NCBI GenBank assembly: GCA_009909065.1
Contig: JAAANZ010000057.1
Location: forward strand, 35,213 to 99,212
Direction of reading: 5' to 3'
DNA from: Alphaproteobacteria bacterium
GTDB taxonomy: Bacteria > Pseudomonadota > Alphaproteobacteria > Caulobacterales > Hyphomonadaceae
DNA length: 64,000 nucleotides
Part shown: one piece after another, positions 36,227-46,300 of the stretch
Layout of the letters: every line of letters starts with the position of its first letter
Numbering within the stretch: position 1 is the first letter of the stretch
Program-made: the position numbers and the translations under genes
The notes under the pieces: model-generated
Told to the model about the DNA's origin: nothing
Databases searched by the model: none
Seen by the model: the letters and a program-made list of their open reading frames with translations, nothing else

Positions 36227-36427
36227 CTAGCCGCCGCCGACGAACTGCACGATTTCCAGCCGGTCCCCCTCCTGCAGCACCGTTTCGGCGTGTTCTGATT
36301 TCGGCACGATCTCGAGATTGCGCTCGATCGCGATGCCGCGGGGGTCGTCGGAGATCTCGGCGACGAGCTGCGCCAGGTTCATGCCTTCGGGCACATTGCG
36401 CGTTTCGCCATTGAGCAGTATTTTCAT
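36227..36427 (-). CDS. thiS: ThiS, thiamine sulfur carrier protein
   Basis: 66 aa ubiquitin-like protein from the ATG at 36427, ending in FVGGG. The C-terminal Gly-Gly is adenylated and thiocarboxylated to supply sulfur to Thi[27 protein letters not shown] and [16 protein letters not shown] are typical. The frame extends further upstream (to 36928), but that stretch is antisense to aroQ. Confidence 0.92.
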   Translation of the reverse strand: MKILLNGETRNVPEGMNLAQLVAEISDDPRGIAIERNLEIVPKSEHAETVLQEGDRLEIVQFVGGG

Positions 36428-36487
36428 CGCCTCACCTGTGGTCACCGGACTTGCCTTGGCGCGCGTTACGGCGCAAGACGCAAAGAC

Positions 36488-36940
36488 ATGACCAAGCCGA
36501 TATTTGTCCTTGGCGGCCCCAATCTCAACCTCCTGGGCACGCGCGAGCCGGAAATCTATGGCCGGGAGACGCTGGCCGATATTGAAGCGCGCCTGGCCGG
36601 GCAGGCCGGACCCGGCAGCCTCGTTTTCCGCCAGACCAATGATGAAGGCCAGCTTGTCGACTGGATCCAGGAAGCCAGCCGGGACGGTGCGGCGCTCATC
36701 CTGAACGCGGCCGGCTACACCCACACTTCTGTCGCCATACGCGACGCGCTGTCCGCCTGCACGGTGCCGGTTGTTGAAGTGCACCTGTCCAACCCTGCGG
36801 CGCGCGAAGGCTTTCGCCAGGTCAATCATGTCGCCCCCGTTGCCAATGCAACGATTGCCGGGCTGGGCGCCTTTGGTTACCAGCTGGCACTCGACGCTGC
36901 CCGATACCTCGTTTCCGAGAAAGGCCAACCCGAACCATGA
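36488..36940 (+). CDS. aroQ: AroQ, type II 3-dehydroquinate dehydratase
   Basis: 150 aa. Third step of the shikimate pathway. [16 protein letters not shown] contains catalytic Arg19 and Tyr24; [19 protein letters not shown] and [15 protein letters not shown] are the substrate-binding blocks. The stop overlaps the accB start (ATGA). The aroQ-accB-accC-aat order is common in alphaproteobacteria. Divergent from thiS by 60 nt. Confidence 0.96.
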   Translation: MTKPIFVLGGPNLNLLGTREPEIYGRETLADIEARLAGQAGPGSLVFRQTNDEGQLVDWIQEASRDGAALILNAAGYTHTSVAIRDALSACTVPVVEVHLSNPAAREGFRQVNHVAPVANATIAGLGAFGYQLALDAARYLVSEKGQPEP

Positions 36941-37419
36941 GCACCTCCAAGAACAAACTCGACACGGAGCTTGTCCGTGAACTCGCCGAAATCCTCAGCG
37001 ATGCCAATCTGGGTGAACTCGAGGTCGAACATGAGGGCCTTCGCGTGCGCGTGAGCAAGCCGGCCGCGCCTGCTGTCCCGTCCGTCGCCGCCATGCCCGC
37101 GCCCGCGCAAAATGCCGCCCCGCCGCCGGCCGCTGCCGTCTCGCCGGATGAAAACCGCACGGGCGAAACCCCCGCGCCCGACGAGACGAATGCCGTCCAG
37201 TCACCGATGGTCGGCACGGTCTATCTGTCTCCCGAACCGGGTGCGAAAGTCTTCGTCCATGAGGGTGACAAGGTGAAGAAAGGCGACACACTGATGCTGG
37301 TCGAGGCGATGAAGACCTTCAATCCGGTCGAGAGCCCGCGCGACGGCACCGTGACGCGCATTCTCGTCAGCGATGCCCAGCCGGTGGAATACGGCGAACC
37401 GCTCGTCATCGTCAGCTAG
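36937..37419 (+). CDS. accB: AccB, biotin carboxyl carrier protein of acetyl-CoA carboxylase
   Basis: 160 aa. Carries biotin between biotin carboxylase and carboxyltransferase in malonyl-CoA synthesis. N-terminal helix [20 protein letters not shown], an Ala/Pro linker, then the biotinyl domain with the biotinylated Lys in [10 protein letters not shown]. Overlaps aroQ by 4 nt; accC starts 10 nt downstream. Malonyl-CoA made here would also feed the nearby Pfa synthase. Confidence 0.96.
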   Translation: MSTSKNKLDTELVRELAEILSDANLGELEVEHEGLRVRVSKPAAPAVPSVAAMPAPAQNAAPPPAAAVSPDENRTGETPAPDETNAVQSPMVGTVYLSPEPGAKVFVHEGDKVKKGDTLMLVEAMKTFNPVESPRDGTVTRILVSDAQPVEYGEPLVIVS

Positions 37420-37429
37420 GGAGGGCGCG

Positions 37430-38770
37430 ATGATCGAGAAAGTCCTGATCGCCAACCGGGGCGAGATCGCCCTGCGTATCCACCGCGCCTGCAAGGAAAT
37501 GGGCATTGCCACCGTCGCCGTGCATTCGGAGGCCGACCGCTATGCGATGGCGGTGCGCCTGGCCGACGAGAGTGTCTGTATCGGCCCGCCGCCCTCGGCC
37601 CAGTCCTATCTGAAGAAGTCGCAGATCATCGCGGCGGCCGAAATCACCGGGGCCGACGCCATTCATCCCGGATACGGCTTCCTGTCGGAGAATGCGCAGT
37701 TTGCCGAGATGGTCGGCGCGCACGGGCTGGTCTTCATCGGCCCCAAGCCCGAACACATCCGCATCATGGGCGACAAGATCGCGGCCAAGCAGGCCATGAT
37801 CGACGCCGGCGTTCCGGTCGTGCCAGGCTCGGATGGCGGGGTCGAAACAGTCAGCGCCGCCAAGAAGGCCGCCAAGAAGATCGGCTATCCGGTGCTGATC
37901 AAGGCGGCTGCCGGCGGAGGCGGGCGCGGCATGAAGGTCGCGCGCACCGACAAAGAACTCGAAAATGCGGTGCGCACCGCCAAGACGGAGGCCAAGGCCG
38001 CTTTCGGCGACGATGCGGTCTATATCGAGAAATATCTGGAGCGCCCGCGCCATATCGAAATCCAGGTGATCTCGGACGCTCATGGCAATGTCTGCCATTT
38101 GTGGGAACGCGACTGCTCCATCCAGCGCCGTCACCAGAAAGTGTTCGAGGAAGCCCCCTCCCCGGCCCTCAACCAGGCCCAGCGTGACGATATCGGCATG
38201 ATCGTCGCGCGGGCTGTCGAAAAGATGGGCTATCTCGGTGCGGGAACGATGGAGTTCCTGTATGAGGACGGCCAGTTCTATTTCATCGAGATGAACACCC
38301 GCCTGCAGGTGGAACACCCCGTGACCGAGATGATCACCGGGATCGATATCGTGCGCGAACAGATCCGCATCGCCGACGGCGCGAAACTGTCCTTTTCGCA
38401 GGATGAGGTGATGCTGGTCGGCCATGCCATCGAATGCCGGATCAATGCCGAGAATCCGCGCAGTTTCGTGCCCAGCCCGGGCATGATCACCGACTTCCAC
38501 CCCCCCGGCGGGCCGGATGTGCGCCTCGACAGCGCCGCCTATGCCGGCTACCGGATCCCGCCTCACTATGATAGCCTGATCGGCAAGCTGATCGTGCATG
38601 GCCGCACGCGCAACGAATGCGTCATGCGACTGCGGCGCGCCCTGCAGGAAATGGTGGTCGGCGGTGTCGAGACCACGCTCGACCTGCACCGCGACCTCTT
38701 GGAACAGAAAGACATCATTGACGGGGATTATGATATCCACTGGCTGGAGCGGTTCCTCGCCGATGACTGA
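37430..38770 (+). CDS. accC: AccC, biotin carboxylase subunit of acetyl-CoA carboxylase
   Basis: 446 aa from the ATG at 37430, with GGGAGG upstream; the earlier in-frame start at 37373 would overlap accB without a site. ATP-grasp enzyme carboxylating biotin on Acc[64 protein letters not shown] and ECRINAENP are all present. Operon with aroQ, accB and aat. Confidence 0.97.
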   Translation: MIEKVLIANRGEIALRIHRACKEMGIATVAVHSEADRYAMAVRLADESVCIGPPPSAQSYLKKSQIIAAAEITGADAIHPGYGFLSENAQFAEMVGAHGLVFIGPKPEHIRIMGDKIAAKQAMIDAGVPVVPGSDGGVETVSAAKKAAKKIGYPVLIKAAAGGGGRGMKVARTDKELENAVRTAKTEAKAAFGDDAVYIEKYLERPRHIEIQVISDAHGNVCHLWERDCSIQRRHQKVFEEAPSPALNQAQRDDIGMIVARAVEKMGYLGAGTMEFLYEDGQFYFIEMNTRLQVEHPVTEMITGIDIVREQIRIADGAKLSFSQDEVMLVGHAIECRINAENPRSFVPSPGMITDFHPPGGPDVRLDSAAYAGYRIPPHYDSLIGKLIVHGRTRNECVMRLRRALQEMVVGGVETTLDLHRDLLEQKDIIDGDYDIHWLERFLADD

Positions 38771-38776
38771 GATGGA

Positions 38777-39436
38777 ATGACGACACGCCTCGATACCGCC
38801 ACGCTCCTGCGCTGTTATCGCCGCGGCGTGTTTCCGATGGCGGAGGCGCATGATGATCCGCGGCTGTTCCTTGTCGATCCGGACATGCGCGGGATCCTCC
38901 CCCTGCATGATTTTCATGTGCCGCGCCGGCTGAAACGCACGGTCCGCCAGGACGTGTTCGAAGTCACCGTGAACCGGTCCTTTTCGCGCGTCATGGAGGG
39001 CTGCGCCGCCCCGGCGCCGGATCGGGAGAATACCTGGATCAATCCGCTGATCGTCAACCTGTATGGCCGGCTGCACCGTGAGGGCCATGCCCATTCCGTA
39101 GAAACCTGGAAGGACGGGCGGCTGGCGGGCGGCCTCTATGGCGTGTCGATCGGCGGGGCCTTTTTCGGCGAAAGCATGTTCTCGCGCGCCAGGGACGCTT
39201 CCAAGGTCGCGCTCGTCCACCTCGTCGCCCGGCTCATCCGGCGCGGTTATGGCCTGCTCGACGCGCAGTTCCACAATCCGCATCTCGAACAGTTCGGCCT
39301 GGTCGAAATCCATCGTGCGCATTTCAAGTCACAGCTCGACCTGGCCCTGCGCATCGAGACGGATTTCGGCGATACAGCCCATCTGATGGGCGGAAAAGCG
39401 GCCCTGGATGTCATCGAGCAAGCGCGGGCGAATTGA
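38777..39436 (+). CDS. aat: Aat, leucyl/phenylalanyl-tRNA--protein transferase
   Basis: 219 aa. Adds Leu/Phe from tRNA to N-terminal Lys/Arg of proteins, marking them for ClpS/ClpAP degradation. [66 protein letters not shown] and [13 protein letters not shown] are diagnostic. Starts 6 nt after accC and closes the operon. No clear terminator follows. Confidence 0.96.
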   Translation: MTTRLDTATLLRCYRRGVFPMAEAHDDPRLFLVDPDMRGILPLHDFHVPRRLKRTVRQDVFEVTVNRSFSRVMEGCAAPAPDRENTWINPLIVNLYGRLHREGHAHSVETWKDGRLAGGLYGVSIGGAFFGESMFSRARDASKVALVHLVARLIRRGYGLLDAQFHNPHLEQFGLVEIHRAHFKSQLDLALRIETDFGDTAHLMGGKAALDVIEQARAN

Positions 39437-39486
39437 GCCCCGATGCGCCATACTCAATTCAATTGTCCTGAAATTGCGCTGGGAAT

Positions 39487-39499
39487 GTGACTTTGTCAC
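39487..39499. promoter_or_regulatory. Candidate Crp/Fnr-type operator upstream of DUF2892 gene
   Basis: GTGAC-TTT-GTCAC, a 5-bp perfect inverted repeat 72 nt upstream of the DUF2892 start codon. The Crp/Fnr-like regulator gene next door makes it a candidate autologous site, by inference only. Confidence 0.35.
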
Positions 39500-39535
39500 C
39501 GACAGGCCGGTCGCAGGAGGTCGATACTCTCCCGA

Positions 39536-39551
39536 AACCGGATGTCCGGTT
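39536..39551. promoter_or_regulatory. Second palindrome, AACCGGA-TG-TCCGGTT
   Basis: Perfect 7-bp inverted repeat with a 2-nt centre, 19 nt before the DUF2892 start codon and just ahead of its AAGGAG ribosome binding site. It could be an operator or a leader hairpin. Confidence 0.35.
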
Positions 39552-39570
39552 CCAAGCCAAGGAGACAATC

Positions 39571-39765
39571 ATGCCAATCAATGAAGGGGCAATCGATCGC
39601 GTTCTGCGCGTCATTCTCGGCCTCGCCATCCTGTCACTCGCCTTTTTCGGCCCGCAGTCCCCCTGGGCCTGGCTCGGTCTTGTCCCGCTCCTGACGGGGC
39701 TGGCCGGTTTCTGCCCGGCTTATGCCCTGCTGGGAATCCGGACCTGTCCTGCGAACCGGCAGTAA
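39571..39765 (+). CDS. DUF2892 (YgaP-type) small membrane protein
   Basis: 64 aa from the ATG at 39571, preceded by AAGGAG at 7 nt. NEGAIDRVLRVILGLAILSLAFFG, then PWAWLGLVPLLTGLAGFCPAYALLGIRTC, make two transmembrane helices with the two conserved Cys of DUF2892. In E. coli YgaP this domain is the membrane anchor of a rhodanese. Here it stands alone next to a Cys-containing Crp/Fnr regulator, suggesting sulfur or redox stress handling. Biochemical role unknown. Confidence 0.85.
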   Translation: MPINEGAIDRVLRVILGLAILSLAFFGPQSPWAWLGLVPLLTGLAGFCPAYALLGIRTCPANRQ

Positions 39766-39839
39766 TGAAAGCACGGGCTTGAGAAAGGGCCCGCCCTGGC
39801 CGACACTCCCGGCGCATCCAGAATGCCGGAGCGGGCCCC

Positions 39840-40454
39840 TTGAGTGTTCAACAGGGACGACAATTGAGATGTCCGGCCGGAACGGTCCTGTTCCGGCCGG
39901 CCGACCCCTGCCGGGGCTTCATCATCGTCAGGTCAGGACGGATCCGCGTGTCGCTGACCGCGGCCAACGGGCGCGAGATCGTTCTCTACCGCGTGCGTGA
40001 GGGCGAAGTCTGCCTTCAGACCTTCTCCTGTCTCATCGAGAATCGCCGATACTCCGCCCAAGGCCTTGCCGAAACCGAGCTGGACGCGGAAATCGTCGCT
40101 CCGGCGGCCTTTCGCACGCGAATCGCGAGGGACGAGAACTTCCGGGACGATATTTTCCATGCCGTGGCCCGCCGGTTCGCTGACTTCAAGCAACTGGTCG
40201 AGGATGTCGCGCTTTCCGGGTTCGAGGCGAGACTCGCGCGGGCCCTGCTGCGTCTTGCCGATTCGGGGGAGATCGTCAGCGCAACCCATGACACACTCGC
40301 TGTGGAAACCGGATCGGGGCGCGCCGTTGTCAGCCGCCAGCTTCAGGAATTTGCAAGGCGGAACCTGGTCACGACAACCCGCGGCAGAATCCGGCTGCTG
40401 GATCGCCGGCGTCTGGGCGAGCTTGCCGGACAGCCTCTGGCTGACGGGAACTGA
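39840..40454 (+). CDS. Crp/Fnr-family transcriptional regulator
   Basis: 204 aa from a TTG at 39840 (GGAG about 8 nt upstream). Cyclic-nucleotide-binding-like beta-roll (about 10-110), a dimerisation helix (about 112-140), and a winged helix-turn-helix with TGSGRAVVSRQLQEFARRNLV as the recognition region. Four Cys lie in the sensor part, including C-x5-C in GEVCLQTFSC, which may sense redox or sulfur species; the Fnr cluster pattern is not present. It probably controls the DUF2892 gene just upstream. An 8-bp stem (39787-39794 with 39831-39838) ends at the start codon. Confidence 0.85.
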   Translation: MSVQQGRQLRCPAGTVLFRPADPCRGFIIVRSGRIRVSLTAANGREIVLYRVREGEVCLQTFSCLIENRRYSAQGLAETELDAEIVAPAAFRTRIARDENFRDDIFHAVARRFADFKQLVEDVALSGFEARLARALLRLADSGEIVSATHDTLAVETGSGRAVVSRQLQEFARRNLVTTTRGRIRLLDRRRLGELAGQPLADGN

Positions 40455-40508
40455 GCCGGCGGCACCCGTGCCGGGCACCTGCCCGCCCGGCCATGAGAGG
40501 AAATCGAG

Positions 40509-40784
40509 TCACGACAGAAAGTGATCACCGATCATCCAGATCCCGATTGCCAGGAAGCCCGCCCCTGCGATCAGTTTCAGGGGCAAGCCACCAAAATGTC
40601 TTTCCGCTGCCGCCCCAAGAATGATCGCCAGGCACGTCGATGCGATCAGGGCGAGGCTGGCGGCGGCGAATACGAGCACGCGGCTGCGTTCACCATCCGA
40701 GGCAAACAGGACCGTTGCAAGCTGGGTCTTGTCGCCCAGCTCGGCCAGGAAAACGGCCAGGAACACGCTGAGCAATGCCGTCAT
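40509..40784 (-). CDS. Half-size GDT1/TMEM165 (UPF0016) family cation transporter
   Basis: 91 aa from the ATG at 40784 (GAGG 5 nt upstream). One GDT1 repeat with the signature AELGDKTQLAT and three predicted helices. Family members transport Mn2+ or Ca2+ against H+. Most bacterial members are about 190 aa with two inverted repeats; this one has a single repeat, and no second half is encoded nearby. It must act as a dimer, pair with a distant partner, or be partial. An upstream 14-bp palindrome (40841-40854) may regulate it. Confidence 0.8.
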   Translation of the reverse strand: MTALLSVFLAVFLAELGDKTQLATVLFASDGERSRVLVFAAASLALIASTCLAIILGAAAERHFGGLPLKLIAGAGFLAIGIWMIGDHFLS

Positions 40785-40840
40785 GTTCGCCTCATGAATT
40801 TCACGGTCAGAGCCGGGCATCGCGAACGGCGCGGTTGTCC

Positions 40841-40854
40841 CCAGGCTCGCCTGG
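40841..40854. promoter_or_regulatory. 14-bp palindrome CCAGGC-TC-GCCTGG in the leader of the GDT1-like gene
   Basis: Perfect 6-bp arms 57-70 nt upstream of the start codon. On the minus strand it also takes part in an alternative stem GGCTCG/CGAGCC. Possible operator or leader structure. I did not recognise the consensus of the yybP-ykoY manganese riboswitch. Confidence 0.3.
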
Positions 40855-40899
40855 CTGCTTGCTAACACGAGCCTTTTCATCGTCAAACTCGCTTGCCCC

Positions 40900-42060
40900 T
40901 CAGGTCTTCGGGCCGCGCGCCGTGTCCTCAGCCGGCCGGCCGCCGGTCAGCGGCCGGGGCACGCCGGTCGTGCCTGGCCAGGAAATCGCCAATCCTCGCA
41001 GCGAACGGACCGCCAGCAGGGCAAAGGCCTGCGCCTCGATACTGTCGCCGCGCCAGCCGACATCCTCGGCTGTCGCCACCGGACATGGCACCGCTTCGCG
41101 CAGCGCATCCATCAGGGCCGGATTGTGCCGCCCGCCGCCACAGGCAATGAGCCGGGCGGGTTTCTCAGGCAGGTGTTCGATCGCGAAGGCCACGGCGCGC
41201 GCGGAGAACGCCGTCAGCGTGGCCGCGCCATCCTCGAAGGTCAGGCCGCGCGCCATATTGGCATTGAAATCGAACCTGTCGAGCGATTTGGGGGGCGCCT
41301 CGACAAAGAAGGGATGCTCGAAAAGTTGCGCCATCAGTCCTTCATGCACCGTGCCGGCGCGCGCAAACCGGCCATGTTCATCGAGCCTTCCGCGGTCATG
41401 GCCCTCGACCCATTCATCGATCGGACCATTGGCCGGGCCGGTATCGAAGGCGAGCAGGCCACCATCGGAAAACCGCAGGGTGATATTGGCCACGCCGCCA
41501 AGATTGAGCACCGCCATGGGCGCCTTGCCGAGGCCAGCCATCAGCGCGCCGTGATAGGCCGGGGCGAGCGGGGCCCCCTGCCCGCCGGCGGCGACATCAT
41601 CGCTGCGAAAATCATGGCGCAGTGACACGCCGAGCGCCTCCTGAAGCGTCGGAGCGTCGAGCAGTTGCAGGGTGGCCCCCGGGACATCCCCCATGGGCCG
41701 GCGATGCAGGACGGTCTGTCCGTGAACACCTGCAAGGGCGGGGGCCGGCCCGTCCCAGTCCTTCATGAGCTGGTCGAACGCCTCGGCATGTGTGCGCGTG
41801 ATGACTTCCAGCGCGCCGGCAAAGGCGCGGTCCGGGCGCGCGCCCTTCCAGCCCCACTCGCGCGCGGCCCGCGTGGCGTCCTGCAGGATGGCGCGCTCGC
41901 CTTGTGTATATCTGCGCTCGGCGACGGGGCCGAATTCCAGGACACGCTCGCCATCGGTCCGGATCAGCGCGGCATCGACAGCATCAAGCGAGGTGCCCGA
42001 CATGAAACCGGCCGCCCAGACCGGCGCGAATTCCTCACTGGCATTGCCCAACCCTGTCAC
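40900..42060 (-). CDS. anmK: AnmK, anhydro-N-acetylmuramic acid kinase
   Basis: 386 aa from a GTG at 42060; a TTG at 42051 with better spacing to AGGAGAGG is an alternative. It phosphorylates and opens 1,6-anhydroMurNAc in cell-wall recycling. GFMSGTSLDAVDAAL, GVHGQTVLHRP-like block (GVHGQTVLHRRP), DFRSDDVAAGGQGAPLAPAYH, LNLGGVANIT, FDTGPANGPIDEW and CGGGRHNPALM are family signatures. Divergent from tyrS with about 45 nt between them. Confidence 0.95.
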   Translation of the reverse strand: MTGLGNASEEFAPVWAAGFMSGTSLDAVDAALIRTDGERVLEFGPVAERRYTQGERAILQDATRAAREWGWKGARPDRAFAGALEVITRTHAEAFDQLMKDWDGPAPALAGVHGQTVLHRRPMGDVPGATLQLLDAPTLQEALGVSLRHDFRSDDVAAGGQGAPLAPAYHGALMAGLGKAPMAVLNLGGVANITLRFSDGGLLAFDTGPANGPIDEWVEGHDRGRLDEHGRFARAGTVHEGLMAQLFEHPFFVEAPPKSLDRFDFNANMARGLTFEDGAATLTAFSARAVAFAIEHLPEKPARLIACGGGRHNPALMDALREAVPCPVATAEDVGWRGDSIEAQAFALLAVRSLRGLAISWPGTTGVPRPLTGGRPAEDTARGPKT

Positions 42061-42105
42061 CTCTCCTAAGAAACGCGGCTCGCAGGATCTGGTTTGGAGG
42101 CCGCG

Positions 42106-43353
42106 TTGAGCAAATACAAGTCGCAGTTTCTGCATACGCTGGACGCGCGCGGTTATATCCGGCAGGTCACGCATGAAGATGCGCTTGACGGGTATTGCGC
42201 CGGACGCGCGCCAGCCGCCTATATCGGCTTCGATGCGACCGCCGACAGCCTGCATGTCGGTCATCTGATGGGGATCATGATGTTGCGCCGCCTGCAGCAG
42301 GCCGGCGGCAAGCCGATCATCCTCATCGGCGGGGGCACCACACGAGTTGGCGATCCGACTGACAAGGAGAAATCCCGCCCGATCCTGACCGAGGCGGAGA
42401 TCGCCTCGAATATCGAAGGCATCCGCAAGGCCTTCGAACCCTTCATCAGTTTCGGGCCCGGCCCGACCGACGCGCTGATGGTCAACAATGCCGACTGGCT
42501 GGACGACCTCGGCTATATCGAATTCCTGCGCGATATCGGGAAGTACTTCACCATAAACACGATGGTGAAACAGGACACCGTGGCCCGCAGGCTGGCCAAT
42601 GAGCAGCCCTACACCTTCCTGGAATTCAACTATGTCCTCCTGCAGTCCTATGACTTCCTGGAGCTTTTCCGCCGCCATGGATGCGCGCTCCAGATGGGCG
42701 GGTCGGACCAGTGGGGCAATATCGTTGCGGGCGCGGATCTGATCCACAAGGCTGATGGCGGCGAGGCCTTCGGTCTGACCTGTCCGCTGATCACCACCGC
42801 CTCGGGCGGCAAGATGGGCAAGACGGCGGATGGCGCGGTCTGGCTGAATGCCGACAAGTGCAGCGCCTATGAATACTGGCAGTTCTGGCGCAACACCGAG
42901 GATGACGATGTCGCCCGATTCCTGAGGCTGTTCACCGACTTGCCGCTGGCCGAGATCGCCCGGCTGGAAGCGCTCGAAGGCTCTGAAATCAATGATGCGA
43001 AGATTGCGCTTGCCGATGCGGCAACGACCCTCTTGCACGGCGCCGGGGCCGCACGCGAAGCGAAGGAAGGCGCCGCCGCCGCCTTCCGCGGCGGTGGCAG
43101 CCTCGACAATCTTCCAACCTACGAGATCGCCGCCGAGGGAGAGGCGAGTTCCACCGTCGCGCTCCTGCGGGCCGCTGAACTGGTCGGTTCCAACGGCGAG
43201 GCGCGCCGCAAGATCGGCGAGGGTGCGGTCCGCGTCAATGATCGGGTCGTCAGCCAGGACAGCCAGCATGCGCATACTGAAACCCTGCCCGAGGTCGGGG
43301 CCTTCAAGGTGCAGGTGGGCAAGAAGCGCATCGCGCTTGTCCGCCCGGCCTGA
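42106..43353 (+). CDS. tyrS: TyrS, tyrosyl-tRNA synthetase
   Basis: 415 aa from a TTG at 42106, chosen because GGAGG lies 5 nt upstream; the TTG at 42094 is inside that site. Class I synthetase with the HIGH-type motif HVGH, GGSDQWGN and the KMSKS-type motif KMGKT. The C-terminal S4-like domain includes ARRKIGEGAVRVNDRVV. Convergent with the AsmA-like gene, with 6 nt between stops. An essential gene with a TTG start suggests translational tuning. Confidence 0.96.
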   Translation: MSKYKSQFLHTLDARGYIRQVTHEDALDGYCAGRAPAAYIGFDATADSLHVGHLMGIMMLRRLQQAGGKPIILIGGGTTRVGDPTDKEKSRPILTEAEIASNIEGIRKAFEPFISFGPGPTDALMVNNADWLDDLGYIEFLRDIGKYFTINTMVKQDTVARRLANEQPYTFLEFNYVLLQSYDFLELFRRHGCALQMGGSDQWGNIVAGADLIHKADGGEAFGLTCPLITTASGGKMGKTADGAVWLNADKCSAYEYWQFWRNTEDDDVARFLRLFTDLPLAEIARLEALEGSEINDAKIALADAATTLLHGAGAAREAKEGAAAAFRGGGSLDNLPTYEIAAEGEASSTVALLRAAELVGSNGEARRKIGEGAVRVNDRVVSQDSQHAHTETLPEVGAFKVQVGKKRIALVRPA

Positions 43354-43359
43354 GGCCCG

Positions 43360-46300
43360 TCAGTTTTCCGCCTCGCCTGCTTCGGGCAGCGGCAGCTCGG
43401 TCTCGGCCGGGTTCTCGAAGATGCGTCGCAGGACGCCGGGTGTCACCGCTGAGAGAGGATTGACCGCGACCTGAGCACGGTCGAGCGAACCGCGCACCGA
43501 ATAGGTCAGCGAGAAGATCCCCTCGCCCTCGCGCCCGACAACGAGATCGCCGATGATCGGTATGTCTCCGAGGGCGGAATTGACCCCGAAGCTCGGCACC
43601 AGGACACCGTCGAAATTGAGTGCGCCGGTCTCCGGCTCGAGCCAGCCATTTGCCGTCAGCCCAAGCGCCGGCCCCGAGGCGCGTCCGCCATCGACGACCC
43701 ATCGCCCTGAGCCGACCCTGAGCGGCAGGATAATCTCGGAGAACAACACGCCGTCTCCGCCCAGCGTGTCAGCCAGGCCACGCAAGGAGCCGAGTGACAG
43801 GATCTGGGTGAGGAAAGGCGCGTCGCGCAGGCGCGCGTCCCGAATCGTGATGTCGAACTGCGACGGCGCGGACGGGCGCAGCCGGCCACTGACGCTGAGC
43901 CGGCCGTCATCGAGGAACTCGATCCCCAGCATGGCGCGGAAGAGGAATCCCGCATTGCCGCTTTCGATGCCGATATCCGCGCTGCCGTCGGGCTGGAGTT
44001 CATAACGCGCCTCCATAGGCGCATCATCACCGCTCGTGCCGCTGGCGACGAAGGATTGCAGCCCCTGCGCGGTCGAGATGGCCGCCAGGCGCGCCCCCAT
44101 CATTTCCAGGCCGTCACCCAGCGCCAGGCGTTCGACTTCGGCATCCAGTGTCAGCGGCCGGCTGAAACCGCTTGCATTGCCGATGGCACCGAAATCCGGC
44201 ATGGCATTCGAGACGTCCAGAAACGGCCCCGTCAGACTGAAGGCCAGCGCCCCGTCCTCACCGCGCGCCAGCTCGCCGCTGACATCCGCGCGTCCCTCCA
44301 GATAAGCGCGTTCGAGATCGGCTTTCAGGAGGCGTCCATCCTCGCCGAGAAGGACATCGCCGACAAGCCGCGCATTCTCGCTGTCGAGCCGCGTGGCGGC
44401 ATGGCGACCGCCCTGGCGGATGGCATAGTCGATCTCGGCGCTGGCAGGCTCTCCCGGGGGTTTCAGCCAGCCGATTTCGGCAAGGTCAATGCGCGCGTCA
44501 TCCAGATCCAGCCGGGCCGTGGCGGAATAGACCGTCTCCCCGTCCAGCCGGGCGGTGAGTTCGACAGGCACCTGCCCGGAGACATAGGGACGCCCGAGCA
44601 GCCCGAAACGGTTGAGAATGTCCGGAGTGACGACACTGCGCGCCGCAAGCCGTGACGGCTCGCCATCATTGCCGAGACTGTCTCGCCAGTCGAAATTCAC
44701 CGTGGCCGGCCCGAGCTGGCCGAAACCGCTGACCGCAAGCCGGGTCTCATCAAGGTCGATATCCGTTGTTGCCGCGGTCAGGTGAAGCCCATCGGCAATA
44801 TCTGTCAGGCCGGCATCGCGCACCTCTCCGCGCACGGAAAACTCCAATGCCCCGGGCGCCACCTTCTCAAGAGCCGGACGCGACAGCCGGAAGGTTCCGC
44901 GCGCCTGGCCACTGAGTCGGTCCGGGTCGAAACCGGTTGCCGTTTCCAGCTGCAGGCGCGAATTGAAGATCGACTTGACCACGGGAACGATATCGCCGGT
45001 GCCCGTAGCCGTCACATGGAAATCCTCGCCTTTCGGGTTGAGCCTCGGGAAATCCACCTCGCCGGAATTGATCGAGATGCTGGAATACTCCGCCCGGTCG
45101 ATATCGATCCTGAAACTGTTGCCGGTCAGATAGCCGGTCCCGGAGGCCGCCTCGATCGGCGGGATATCGGGCAGCGGGCGCACCCGCACTTGCGCCACCG
45201 AAAAGCTGACATCAAGGGCGTCATCCTCCAGGAAACCCTGGGCCAGGCTGTCTTCGCGCAGCCGCAGCCGGGCCCGCGCCGAGACAAGCCGCCCGGCCTC
45301 GACCTTCTGGACAAGGAAACGCCGGGCCCCGTCACCGAGCGCGACGGGCCAGAAATCGAGAACGTCCCGCTTGCCCGCCGGCCCGTCGAGTTCGGCCGCA
45401 ATATCCGCGGTGAGCGGCAATTCGCCCGCGCCCGGTCCGCTGGCCCGCGCAATCCGCCCGCTGGCACGCACCCGCGCCGAACCGATCCGGAACCGCGCGC
45501 GCGAGATGTCGAGCCCCTGGAAAGAAGGATCGATGAGCGCTTCGACATCCAGGTCGCGCAGCCGCCAAGGGCGTTCGAACATGGGTGTGGCATCGATCCG
45601 CAGATCGGATGAGGACAGGTTGAGGGTCCGGCGGTCCTCGGCTTCGAGCGCATTATCGACCCGGGCAATGATCTCGCCGCGAAGCGGGCCCGCATCCAGT
45701 GTCGCCAGGCGCACCATCAATGTGTCTTCTGCCTTGAGATAATCCATCCGTCCGGCAATGCGCGAGACCGCCACATTGCGCCCGGCCAGCGTCAGGGCCC
45801 CGCGGCCGGCCTCGGTCACGACGGACACCCGTTCCAGACCGCGTGCACGGGTCGCGCGTGCGGTAAACGCAATATCGGCCGGCAAGCCGCTGAGTCTCGT
45901 CGGTGAAATGCCCGCCCGTCGGGAAAGGCCGGCGATCGACCCGTCCGCGAAACCGATCTCGACATCAACCGAACTGACACGCCCCGAAGTGGCGACATCG
46001 AACGCAAAGCCGGCGGGCATACCGCCCCCCTGCCCGCGCGCCGCGCCCGAGAGGGAGAGGTCCCCGTCATCGACGACGAGGCGGCCCGAGACACCGGCCA
46101 GTTTCGCCAGCGGCTCTGCGGAGCGGTCCGTGACATCAAGGCGGATGCGCTCCAGCGCGACGCGCTCCAGCTCGATCCCGGATATGACCTCGCCCGCGCC
46201 CGACATGAGGGCCAGGAGATAGCGATTGGTCAGTTCGAGCCATTCGCGCGGCGTCTGCGGAAGCTGGCCCTCGGGTATGGGGGGAAGAGGTTCGCCGGCG

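Noticed and set aside
40785..40900. yybP-ykoY manganese riboswitch before the GDT1-like gene
   Set aside because: The conserved motif elements were not recognised; only a palindrome and a short stem are visible.
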